The position numbers and the translations under genes were made by a program. From a virus: DNA of 64,000 nt. The notes under the pieces were generated by a model. The model was given only the letters and a program-made list of their open reading frames with translations, made no database searches and was not told where the DNA came from. The stretch lies in IMG/VR virus record IMGVR_UViG_3300002835_000147, positions 1-64,000 of that record. One strand, 5' to 3'. Positions 37,097-44,961 of this stretch are shown piece after piece; the first letter of the stretch is position 1, and the number at the start of each line of letters is the position of its first letter.

Positions 37097-37744
37097 TTAA
37101 ATAAAGGGGTCTATTTTTTCTAAAACAAAAAACCAGCCTAGGCAGTTTTCATAATTCTTGTTTAGTTCGTGCACTATTTCTTTTACATATTTTATATGAA
37201 ATAAGCCAGAGGATGGTAATTCTACTGCTGAGATGTTTATGGCATCTGGTGTGGTATATCTGTTATTTTTATTATTTAGATTACCAGAAATTAAAATTGC
37301 CTTTCCACCAGGCTTTAGCCTTGAGTACAAAATTTTAAAATAAGTATTTATTATATCTAAATTATTATGAAAACAACCCCTATCATATATAAGATCATAT
37401 TTTTTGTCTGGCAAATCAAAGTGTAAATCTCCCACAATAAATTCTACGTTATTTCTACCGACATTATTTTCCTTAGCAATATTTATTGCAACCTCAGATA
37501 CATCTATGGCAGTTACGCTTTTTGCTTTTTTTGATAAGAATAATGTATCATTTCCAGACCCACATCCAAGTTCAAGAACATCATATTCTTCAATATTATT
37601 TTGATTTACAAATTCTTCCAAATTTTTATCATAGGTATACGTTTCCCATGGCAATTCTTTTGTACTATTTTTACTAACATATGAATGGTTTCCAGCCCAA
37701 ACTGAATCCCAAAAGCCTTTTTTCATTTTTTTAGTTTTTTCCAT
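37097..37744 (-). CDS. Class I SAM-dependent methyltransferase inserted between tail chaperones
   Basis: The 215-aa protein has motif I VLELGCGSGNDTLFLSK (about residues 55-71), motif II VTAIDVSEVA, and YDLIYDRGCFHN with LKPGGKAILISG, the post-motifs of small methyltransferases related to thiopurine/tellurite types. Two Met codons (1 and 7) could be the start. It lies between two paralogous tail-assembly chaperones in an otherwise structural operon and is thus an accessory insertion. The substrate is unknown. Confidence 0.75.
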   Translation of the reverse strand: MEKTKKMKKGFWDSVWAGNHSYVSKNSTKELPWETYTYDKNLEEFVNQNNIEEYDVLELGCGSGNDTLFLSKKAKSVTAIDVSEVAINIAKENNVGRNNVEFIVGDLHFDLPDKKYDLIYDRGCFHNNLDIINTYFKILYSRLKPGGKAILISGNLNNKNNRYTTPDAINISAVELPSSGLFHIKYVKEIVHELNKNYENCLGWFFVLEKIDPFI

Positions 37745-37772
37745 TCTTATAGTTTATCACATACCTATTATT

Positions 37773-38468
37773 TTATTTTGTCAAATCTTCATACTCTAAT
37801 CCCATGCCAATACCAAACCCTGCTTTTTTAGCATTTTGTCCTTGGAGTGCCAAGATGTCTTTACTATCATTTGTTGCACCTTTGCTAAATACTCTAGCCT
37901 TCATATCTTCCCACTCCTTTTGGCCTCGTGACGATCCAGACTGTTTGTCTAAATCTACCCCTTGAATTGCAGCAAGAAATTTTTTTTCTTCGTAATCAAG
38001 TTCTCTACGACTAGAAAGTGTAGCCATTAACTCTGGCATAGATAAAGACTCTTCTAACTCCTTATAATCTTTCCAAATACCCAATAAAAATGCTTCAGCC
38101 TCAATTTTTGCTAAGTCTAAATCAGACCAGGTTGATCCACTCTCTGTTGCCTGAGTTTTAACAGTTTCCTCTGATCCCCTGTTTATTTTTATTCCTGCTG
38201 AAACATCTAAAATTGTATATATTGTGGGCATATCAAAACTATCTTCTATGTCATCTTTTTTTAACGCTATTCCTGGATAATATTGCTTCATAGCAATCCT
38301 AACACATTCCATTAAGCAATCTATTGCTTGGTCATCGTCCTCGGCCTTTTTTACATTTTCAAAAGCCTCCATAAACTCACGAAGATATTTTATTTTTAAT
38401 GGAATAATCTCTAGTTCTGTTCCATCAATAAGATTTATTACTTTATTTTGATAAACTGTTGTTGCCAT
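37773..38468 (-). CDS. Tail assembly chaperone, fused G-T form
   Basis: The 231-aa protein has an N-terminal half homologous to the 110-aa chaperone (LIDGTELEIIPLKIKYLREF; CVRIAMKQYYPGI) and a C-terminal half with WKDYKELEESLSMPELMATL and FLAAIQGVDL, the T-type segment. In lambda-like phages the GT product arises by frameshifting, while here one uninterrupted frame encodes it. It follows the major tail protein. It probably coats the tape measure during tail assembly. Confidence 0.8.
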   Translation of the reverse strand: MATTVYQNKVINLIDGTELEIIPLKIKYLREFMEAFENVKKAEDDDQAIDCLMECVRIAMKQYYPGIALKKDDIEDSFDMPTIYTILDVSAGIKINRGSEETVKTQATESGSTWSDLDLAKIEAEAFLLGIWKDYKELEESLSMPELMATLSSRRELDYEEKKFLAAIQGVDLDKQSGSSRGQKEWEDMKARVFSKGATNDSKDILALQGQNAKKAGFGIGMGLEYEDLTK

Positions 38469-38495
38469 GATTTATCTATTCTATCATAGGCAAAA

Positions 38496-38522
38496 GAAAA
38501 AACCCACCTCATAAGAGATGGG
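38496..38522 (-). terminator. Intrinsic terminator after the major tail protein gene
   Basis: The minus strand has CCCATCTC and GAGGTGGG pairing in an 8-bp stem with one G-U pair and a 4-base loop, then TTTTTT. It would limit read-through from the highly expressed tail gene into chaperones. Confidence 0.85.
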
Positions 38523-38546
38523 CTTTTGCTTTAATCTAAAATTAGA

Positions 38547-39179
38547 TTATGATTGACCAAATGTACGATCTACGATCTTACCGTATGATCCTGACGCATC
38601 TTCTGGAAGAAGACGGAATGAAACTTCAAACATTGACGCTTCGTCACGCTTTGCGGATACAGTTACGTTCTCAATTGATAGAGCACGATATGCTGTGTAA
38701 ACACGCTCAACAGAGTCAGAGTTGTCGCAATCTCCAGTTCCTGGTCCAACAGCAACGATTCCTCGTTCTACTGGACATTCTCCAAGTTCACCTGCAGATA
38801 GATTAAGTGTCTGACCTGTAGATGCTGCCTTGTTTCCTGTAAGTTGTGCATCAGAAAATGCTAATGCAAGAAGCAAGTTTTCTAGTGTTGCTTCAGCAAA
38901 AGCGGTAGCAAGATTAACCTGCATACCTTGCTTATATAGTTTTGCAACGTCAAGAATTTGGTCTACCTGGACTTCACCGAAGTCTGGTTGGAACTGCAAT
39001 TCTAGACCGTTCATGGTGTAACCTATGTTAGTGTAATCTGCTTCATCTGAAAGTGTATCTTTAAAAGACTCACTTGCGTCAAAAGCCTCCAGTGTACCTG
39101 GAGTTAGAGTTGTATCAGCAACGAAAAGTGCTGCTGCACCAACGATAATGTTGTTTGACGTACCACGGCTATATGGCAT
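38547..39179 (-). CDS. Major tail protein
   Basis: The 210-aa protein is beta-rich with no hydrophobic segment (GLELQFQPDFGEVQVDQILD; SVERVYTAYRALSIENVTVS). Size and location between neck genes and the tail assembly chaperones match the tail-tube monomer. A dedicated promoter-like element and a strong downstream terminator imply high-level, separately tuned expression, as expected for a protein needed in hundreds of copies. Confidence 0.8.
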   Translation of the reverse strand: MPYSRGTSNNIIVGAAALFVADTTLTPGTLEAFDASESFKDTLSDEADYTNIGYTMNGLELQFQPDFGEVQVDQILDVAKLYKQGMQVNLATAFAEATLENLLLALAFSDAQLTGNKAASTGQTLNLSAGELGECPVERGIVAVGPGTGDCDNSDSVERVYTAYRALSIENVTVSAKRDEASMFEVSFRLLPEDASGSYGKIVDRTFGQS

Positions 39180-39237
39180 ATTATTTCACCTCTTTCATAA
39201 AGTATATTAAGTTGTTTGGCGTGTTTCCTCAAAACCT

Positions 39238-39246
39238 ATTATACCG
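39238..39246 (-). promoter_or_regulatory. -10 promoter element for the major tail protein
   Basis: The minus strand reads CGGTATAAT about 59 bases before the major tail start. It is close to consensus apart from C in place of T in the TG position. Together with the terminator it makes the gene an individual transcription unit. Confidence 0.5.
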
Positions 39247-39250
39247 CTGT

Positions 39251-39829
39251 TTATGTATATCTAGAATCTGGCTCAGTCTTGATGTGATAGTCATACTCAA
39301 TAATTAGTTTGTTAACAAAAAGGGTTCTTGCGGATGCCAACTCTGCTACGTCCCTACTTTCGTCCGCCTGATATACCCTGGTATTGTGAAAATAAATGTT
39401 ATATGGGATAGATACTTCTCCAGCGGAGTTTAGTATTGGATTTGAAAGACTGTAGGAGTTGATGTCTTGGGCTGAGGCGTCTTCACGATCAAGGGCATTT
39501 GAAATAACACGAACTGAGTCTATTAATTTACCAACATCCGTAGAGTATATAAAATAGATCAACTGTTCTCTTTTATGAGCATAAAAAGGGGTAGGTCTAA
39601 ATCTCATCAATCTATCATAGACAATTAATACTGGGCTTTCTGTTTGCCTAATTTGAATACTATCATTATATAAATCTTCAATATTGGTTGGAATTTGTGC
39701 TGGAACCATAGGATTTACACCTGGAGATAATAAATCTGATTCTGCTACAAGTTCATAAAATGCTAACTCAGACAAAACATATCTATTTAAAAATGTGGGT
39801 GGAAAACCAGTGTCCGTTAATATACTCAT
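39251..39829 (-). CDS. Probable tail terminator/completion protein
   Basis: The 192-aa protein contains ESPVLIVYDRLMRFRPTPFY and REQLIYFIYSTDVGKL, motifs in the style of tail-terminator folds. It precedes the major tail protein and follows the neck genes, the usual slot for tail terminators. No signal peptide or enzyme motif. Assignment by position and size. Confidence 0.6.
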   Translation of the reverse strand: MSILTDTGFPPTFLNRYVLSELAFYELVAESDLLSPGVNPMVPAQIPTNIEDLYNDSIQIRQTESPVLIVYDRLMRFRPTPFYAHKREQLIYFIYSTDVGKLIDSVRVISNALDREDASAQDINSYSLSNPILNSAGEVSIPYNIYFHNTRVYQADESRDVAELASARTLFVNKLIIEYDYHIKTEPDSRYT

Positions 39830-39833
39830 AGTC

Positions 39834-40511
39834 TTATTCTACCCCAATTGTTGCATTAGCAATCCATTTAAACCCTGTATCAATACCCTTGCTTCTACCC
39901 ATTCTTGATCCAGCCTTCATGTTTGCCTTATAAAGTTTTGGCTTTTTAATATAATCATAAATACCAGAAGCCTTTAAAAATGATTGCTTAAAATATCTTA
40001 AGATAAACTCATCTACTGTTTTTTCAAAACTTCCATAAACCATATCTCCCCCAGGATTGTCTACGGTAATTGGCTTACTTGTAAAAACTTCTCCACTTGG
40101 TCCATCAAATTTTAACACCCTAGATTTAGTTGGCGCAATTGTAACTGGAACACCATTTTCCATAATCTTTGCTTTATTATAAAATGGCACAGTCATTTTT
40201 TCAGACACCGTTCTTGACTGTCTAAATGAAGAATTAATAGACAATCCAAGATTACTAACAGTATATTTTAAATCAAACAATCTTGCATTTGGGCTACCAG
40301 TTTGATTCCACTCATAAATATGGTGCAATGCTTTTGGATTTGATCTTGCTTCAACATCAACATATTGTGCAAGAGCCTGAATCACTCCGAGGCCTAACCT
40401 ATCTAAAAATACTTTTTTACCTTTATGAATACCATCTAAAAATCCAACAGAATAGTCAATAATATTTTTCATTTGTTTATCAAAAAGTTTTGTATTCATT
40501 GTAACTATCAT
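39834..40511 (-). CDS. Neck/tail completion protein (HK97 gp10-like)
   Basis: The 225-aa basic protein lies between the head-closure and tail-terminator genes. It contains IYEWNQTGSPNARLFDLKYT and YKANMKAGSRMGRSKGID. HK97 gp10-like neck proteins have this size and position. The ATG at 40511 overlaps the upstream stop by one base (TAATG), with GGTGA upstream. Not certain at the sequence level. Confidence 0.55.
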   Translation of the reverse strand: MIVTMNTKLFDKQMKNIIDYSVGFLDGIHKGKKVFLDRLGLGVIQALAQYVDVEARSNPKALHHIYEWNQTGSPNARLFDLKYTVSNLGLSINSSFRQSRTVSEKMTVPFYNKAKIMENGVPVTIAPTKSRVLKFDGPSGEVFTSKPITVDNPGGDMVYGSFEKTVDEFILRYFKQSFLKASGIYDYIKKPKLYKANMKAGSRMGRSKGIDTGFKWIANATIGVE

Positions 40512-40960
40512 TAGTCACCTACAGTCTGATTTTCAGTTCTACGCCATAGCATTTTATAATATTCTATAGATCCAAATGGTCCAGTAAATGGCTCAACTGT
40601 TGCTATCTCATAAATAGTTCCTCTGCCAGATCTTGGCCCAGCAGTTTCTTTATAAATTGTGTTATCACTTGCATCTCTAACATTTGTTACAAGTATATTT
40701 GTTGTTGCATTGTTAGCATTATTTGAAGAAAGTCTGGGGTCATTTTGGGTCCTTGCAATAAGTTTATTTTCATATTGTAAAAATGCTTCTGGTTTAATAT
40801 CTTCTGTTCCTAAACCACCTACTGGTGTTGCATTGCAGATTATAGTTCTATCATAAACCCAATCCTTTTTAGGTTGACCATATTCCCCTTGTGTAAGAAT
40901 TGGAAAATATACATCAGCCTTCATTGGATACATAAAGTCTGTAACTTCACATGAGTTCAT
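40511..40960 (-). CDS. Head closure / head-tail connector protein
   Basis: The 149-aa beta-rich protein follows the connector adaptor gene in the canonical order adaptor, head closure, neck, tail terminator. Segments YGQPKKDWVYDRTIICNATP and GRGTIYEIATVEPFTGPFG are typical of stopper-type barrels. TAATG junctions link it to both neighbours. Confidence 0.55.
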   Translation of the reverse strand: MNSCEVTDFMYPMKADVYFPILTQGEYGQPKKDWVYDRTIICNATPVGGLGTEDIKPEAFLQYENKLIARTQNDPRLSSNNANNATTNILVTNVRDASDNTIYKETAGPRSGRGTIYEIATVEPFTGPFGSIEYYKMLWRRTENQTVGD

Positions 40961-41961
40961 TATAAAACTCCAGGACGAACAATATTATCAACATACTTAG
41001 ACAAAATTTTGTCTACAATAATATTTCCAGTACCCTCAATCATTCTCTTGTCATACTCAATTTTAAATTGATCAGTGCTGTAGTTTTTTACATATCTCTT
41101 ATAATAATCTAATTTGCCACATTTAATATCATTAATCAATAACTTTGTAGCATCTTGAATATCAATAGGAACCACCTTATATCCTGTTTCTACTAAGAAA
41201 ATATAATCTGTTCCATTTGGAAATCCTACGCCAGCGGTGATGGTCTGAACATTTCCACTATCCTCTGTATCAAATATTGCAAATGAATCTGAAGAGGCTA
41301 CTGGAATTCTTGCTGGACGTCTTTCTGCCCTATTTAAAGAATCTGTTGCTTGTACTGGGTCTTTTGTAATTGCAGTTTTATCTTTAGTAATTAAATAATT
41401 AAAATCGCCTAATGCTGGTCCATCTGAATCATTAATATCGTAAACCAGTTCTGCATTTTCATATGCCTTTAAAATTTTATGTGTTCTATCCCAAAGTGGA
41501 ATATAGTCTGTTTCTTGTCCAACTACCTCAAGATATTTGCGTTTATAATAAAATCCGTCAACTATAGTATCAATAATTGCTCGTGCTAACGATTCATATT
41601 CTTTATACTTGGCAATATCTGTTGCAGAGGTTTCATTGTTTGCAATTGCCAGTTCTGTTGGATCTACGTATGGGCGCTCAATCTGTAGGTTATCTTCAAC
41701 TACAATGTCACCACGCTCTCCATTAATGTCTTCATAAATAGTAACTGCATAAGATTTGTCATATTTTACAAAATCTCCATTTAACTCATATGTAATTGTT
41801 CCTTCTGAAGAAGATGTTAATCCAGATTCTCCACTAATGAATTCTTCAATTTCTGTTTGCTCTGGAACATCTTCAATGACAAGTATATAGTCTGCTGTTT
41901 CGTCTGGAACCTTATAGGTTACGGAAAGCGGGTATGGTGGTAAGCGAAGTACTGTTGACAT
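40960..41961 (-). CDS. Head-tail connector/adaptor protein
   Basis: The 333-aa protein is longer than the usual adaptor. Its N-terminal ~110 residues are beta-rich (YPLSVTYKVPDETADYILVI), and the central part is helical (KEYESLARAIIDTIVDGFYY), as in adaptor proteins that dock onto the portal. Position directly after the capsid region and before head closure supports this role. The extra N-terminal domain may be an Ig-like fold. Confidence 0.6.
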   Translation of the reverse strand: MSTVLRLPPYPLSVTYKVPDETADYILVIEDVPEQTEIEEFISGESGLTSSSEGTITYELNGDFVKYDKSYAVTIYEDINGERGDIVVEDNLQIERPYVDPTELAIANNETSATDIAKYKEYESLARAIIDTIVDGFYYKRKYLEVVGQETDYIPLWDRTHKILKAYENAELVYDINDSDGPALGDFNYLITKDKTAITKDPVQATDSLNRAERRPARIPVASSDSFAIFDTEDSGNVQTITAGVGFPNGTDYIFLVETGYKVVPIDIQDATKLLINDIKCGKLDYYKRYVKNYSTDQFKIEYDKRMIEGTGNIIVDKILSKYVDNIVRPGVL

Positions 41962-42317
41962 TAATCTTTACGGTAATAAGATGCTACTTCTTCAGGCGAC
42001 GCTATACGTACTAGCCTATGAGTTAGCCACTTTTCCGATGCCTCCTTTGATACTATGTTGTACCCCACTTTTAATGCACCTAAATTATCCATGTGAAGAT
42101 TTTTATCTGAATATAAGGCTACTTTGTTTGTTATGTTTTCAGCCTTATCCACTTCTTCTACACGCTCTTCTTTATTTTCTGGTGGAAACCAACTAGCAAT
42201 GATTTCTAAAATTTCAAGTTTGGTAGTTGCTTCAAAAAGTTCTATATTATTTTTTTTAGCATATGACTTTAATGCTAAGACACTTTTAGTTGATAGTTCT
42301 TCCATTGTTGTATTCAT
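41961..42317 (-). CDS. Small conserved capsid-adjacent protein with SAP/Rho-N-like N-terminus
   Basis: The 118-aa product has an N-terminal segment LSTKSVLALKSYAKKNNIEL followed by ATTKLEILEIIASW, which resembles a SAP/Rho-N-like nucleic-acid-binding helix pair. The C-terminal domain (VALYSDKNLHMDNLGALKVG) resembles conserved proteins after actinophage capsid genes. AGGAG and an extended -10 element precede it. Function unknown; possibly a head-neck factor. Confidence 0.6.
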   Translation of the reverse strand: MNTTMEELSTKSVLALKSYAKKNNIELFEATTKLEILEIIASWFPPENKEERVEEVDKAENITNKVALYSDKNLHMDNLGALKVGYNIVSKEASEKWLTHRLVRIASPEEVASYYRKD

Positions 42318-42339
42318 AATTCTCCTGTACTCATTTGTA

Positions 42340-42349
42340 ATTATACCAG
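42340..42349 (-). promoter_or_regulatory. Extended -10 promoter before the neck gene run
   Basis: The minus strand reads CTGGTATAAT (TGG-TATAAT) 23 bases upstream of the 118-aa gene, directly after the capsid hairpin. It restarts transcription for the connector genes. Confidence 0.6.
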
Positions 42350-42360
42350 AATAACAATAA

Positions 42361-42386
42361 GGAGGACGGTTTTTATACCGCCCTCC
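42361..42386 (-). terminator. Stem-loop terminator after the major capsid gene
   Basis: The minus strand has GGAGGGCGGT and ACCGTCCTCC, a 10-bp stem with one G-U pair and a 6-base loop, followed by a weak T-rich tail (TTATTGTTATT). It may be a partial terminator or a 3' stabilising hairpin for the capsid mRNA. Confidence 0.7.
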
Positions 42387-42407
42387 CTAGTACGTGATTG
42401 TTATATT

Positions 42408-43559
42408 TTAGGAATCAGCGCTATCTGAGTCAACATAAGCGACTGCATCTAGTTCTTCCCATTGAATACCAAAGCGTACGAATACTGTGTATTCAATTGT
42501 GTCTTTCTTTGGCTTGTATTCACGGTTTACAGTGATATCTCTCTGGAAGCCCCATACACGGTTCTGAGGGAATGTTAAATCAACATAACCTGCAGGGTAG
42601 TAAGGAACCTCAAGAACATCTACACCAAGTACACGAGTTGTACGTGCATTACCAAGTGTTTGTGCAGTTCCATCAAGGAATTCTTGACGGTTTGCTTGTG
42701 TGCTACCAGTGCGATCTGAGAACGCTGCTGAGATAGCATCTGCAAGAGTACCGTTATTACGAACGATACCAGCAAAAGCATCAGTACCAGCATAGAACTT
42801 AAGGTTTGACTTAAGTGCACGATACTTGCGTGGCATTGCTAGAAGCAAGCCCTGCATTACTGATGTAGTGTAGTTGTTATCTGAAACTGTTGCAGCATAT
42901 TCGTGAGCAGCATTTCCTACTGTTCCACGGGTCTGCTTTACGAATCCTGCCATAATTGAAAGGAATGCGTCTGCGCCTGTTCCAAGACCATTGATAGCAA
43001 GATCTTCAATATCATTTGCGAAAGCATTGGTCATTAAGCGAACTAAATGATCTTCAAGTGCTCCACCTTCAATATTGTCTTCAAGTGCTTCAGTTGATAC
43101 TTCCCAATCAAGACGAATCTTTTTGGTTGTAAGTTCTACCTTTGAGAATGTTGCACCGATGTTTGTATAATCTGGTGCGCCTTGAGCAGCAGCACGAATT
43201 ACACGTTCACCAACGTTTACCTTCTCAATTTCCATGGTGTTTGCTCTCATGGTGACACGACGGCCATCTTTAGCGAGGACAGTTGCATCCCATACGTAGT
43301 CAATAAAACGACGTGCTTGCTCTGGTGCTAAAATACCACCTGCAACACCTGTTGGGTTTACTGCGTTTGCTCCAGTTGTTGCACCGAATGCTGCAGTAGC
43401 AGTGTTACCAAGTTGTGATCCTACAGACTGTGCTGCAGAGTCCAAACCAGTTGCACTACCTACACCACCAGAAACGAATGAGCCTTGAGAGTTAATCTCT
43501 GCGCCTGCTCCGCCTGATCCTGGATAGTTTTTTTCTAGGTCTTTATTTTGTTCCGACAT
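42408..43559 (-). CDS. Major capsid protein (HK97 fold)
   Basis: The 383-aa protein has a flexible Gly/Ser/Ala-rich N-terminal arm and the HK97-like segments ILAPEQARRFIDYVWDATVL and IRLDWEVSTEALEDNIEGGA, then RTTRVLGVDVLEVPYYPAGY and NRVWGFQRDITVNREYKPKK near the C-terminus. It follows the protease-scaffold gene, as expected for a capsid matured by proteolysis. An AGGAGG site precedes the ATG and a hairpin follows the gene. Confidence 0.92.
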   Translation of the reverse strand: MSEQNKDLEKNYPGSGGAGAEINSQGSFVSGGVGSATGLDSAAQSVGSQLGNTATAAFGATTGANAVNPTGVAGGILAPEQARRFIDYVWDATVLAKDGRRVTMRANTMEIEKVNVGERVIRAAAQGAPDYTNIGATFSKVELTTKKIRLDWEVSTEALEDNIEGGALEDHLVRLMTNAFANDIEDLAINGLGTGADAFLSIMAGFVKQTRGTVGNAAHEYAATVSDNNYTTSVMQGLLLAMPRKYRALKSNLKFYAGTDAFAGIVRNNGTLADAISAAFSDRTGSTQANRQEFLDGTAQTLGNARTTRVLGVDVLEVPYYPAGYVDLTFPQNRVWGFQRDITVNREYKPKKDTIEYTVFVRFGIQWEELDAVAYVDSDSADS

Positions 43560-43586
43560 TATTTTTCACCTCCTAGTGATTTTACC

Positions 43587-44921
43587 TTAGTTAAATAGGT
43601 CGGTTGATGTGAGGAAACGACCGCCCCATAGGGATTTTTGAACCACTTGTGGTGATTCCTGTACGATCTCGCCTAGATCGCCAGACTTGCGGAAAGCGGT
43701 ATCTTGCTCTACAAGATCTACTCGCTTGCCAAACTCGTTAAAGTTATTCTTGATACCGTTAACATCTGATGTTACTGCATCAAGAGATTTTGTTACTGCT
43801 GTTACCTTCTCATTAAGAGATTTGATAGTTGCAGCAAGATCGCCAAAGGCATTAGTAAGAGAAGTATTAATTTCTGAAACTGCCTTGGCAACTTCTTCTT
43901 TAACATCTGCAATAGATTTTTCCACTACATTCTCTACTTCAACTGCTGCTTTTGCAGCAGAAGATTCTGCACCACCATCATCCGATTTAGCAACAGCAAG
44001 TTCTTCAACTACTGGTGCTTCTTCAGCGACTGCAGGAGTTTCTGCTGTTTCTGCAACAACCTCTGTTGTTACGTCTGCTGCTACTTCTGCTGGCTGTGCC
44101 TCTGGAGCAATCTCTGCATTTTCAACTGCAGTTTCTACAACTGCTTCTGTTGATTCTGTCATTTGATTTACCTCCTTAGTAATCTTAATTGTATTAATGC
44201 CTTTAGCACTATCAACTAAGAATTTTATCATTTCTGCATTATCTTTATCATTCTTTTCTATAAAACCAATATTTTGCATTTTGTTTCCAGTTACTGGACT
44301 TGTTACTGAGTCAGAATCTGAAACCATAACAATACCGTTTTCTGAATCCCAAAATACATTTTCAATTTCTGTTTTTGATAAGTATCCATCTACTACGTTT
44401 TGTCCATTTACCTTTTCAATAGATAAAATATTTGCAAATTGGTTTGCTGGATTATCTACAAGAGATAACTCATGTAGTTCATATGTTTTGATTACACGAA
44501 TTGTTTTATCAATTTTTTCATCATAAGCATCATCCCAAGTCTTTATGTTGCCACCAATTGAAAATCCAGTGTATGTTCCATCTAAAACTTTTTCCCAAGC
44601 ATCTTGTGCACCTTTAGAAACATACGCAGATACGTAAACTCCACTATAAAACTTTTTGTCATTTGGATCAAAATATTTATCTTCTTTAAAAGAAACAATC
44701 TTTCCTACTGCGCTGGGCTGATGCATTTCACGAAGATTGCCACGGAAGTTTTTAAAAGCCTCTACACTAGATTCTGTTGTAACTATGTCGCCTTGACGAT
44801 CAACATTATCAAGCGTAGCAAAGCCAGACACCATACGGCGTTCAACATCCACTTTTCCAATGGGCATTGAAAGGCGAACATTGTCACCTTTAGTTTCCCA
44901 ATGAGCCTTGTTTATTAACAT
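43587..44921 (-). CDS. Prohead maturation protease with C-terminal scaffold-like region
   Basis: The 444-aa protein has an N-terminal U35-type (HK97) protease domain with catalytic H67 (LREMHQP), S121 (TGFSIGG) and the ELSLVDNPAN block near residue 155. Residues 255-420 are Ala/Glu/Val-rich coiled coil, consistent with a built-in scaffold domain (delta-like). No ribosome-binding site precedes the ATG, and a -10 element lies only nine bases upstream, so translation may be leaderless. It precedes the capsid gene. Confidence 0.88.
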   Translation of the reverse strand: MLINKAHWETKGDNVRLSMPIGKVDVERRMVSGFATLDNVDRQGDIVTTESSVEAFKNFRGNLREMHQPSAVGKIVSFKEDKYFDPNDKKFYSGVYVSAYVSKGAQDAWEKVLDGTYTGFSIGGNIKTWDDAYDEKIDKTIRVIKTYELHELSLVDNPANQFANILSIEKVNGQNVVDGYLSKTEIENVFWDSENGIVMVSDSDSVTSPVTGNKMQNIGFIEKNDKDNAEMIKFLVDSAKGINTIKITKEVNQMTESTEAVVETAVENAEIAPEAQPAEVAADVTTEVVAETAETPAVAEEAPVVEELAVAKSDDGGAESSAAKAAVEVENVVEKSIADVKEEVAKAVSEINTSLTNAFGDLAATIKSLNEKVTAVTKSLDAVTSDVNGIKNNFNEFGKRVDLVEQDTAFRKSGDLGEIVQESPQVVQKSLWGGRFLTSTDLFN

Positions 44922-44930
44922 AACGTTATA

Positions 44931-44939
44931 ATTATAGCA
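44931..44939 (-). promoter_or_regulatory. Extended -10 element next to the protease start (possible leaderless mRNA)
   Basis: The minus strand reads TGCTATAAT, its last base nine bases before the protease A of ATG. The predicted transcript would start only about three bases upstream, with no Shine-Dalgarno. Confidence 0.45.
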
Positions 44940-44961
44940 CTGCTTTATACAGTTTTCTCAA

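Noticed and set aside
43687-44166. Plus-strand frame of 159 codons opposite the protease-scaffold gene
   Set aside because: Antisense of the Ala/Glu-rich coiled coil; no start signal and no domain.
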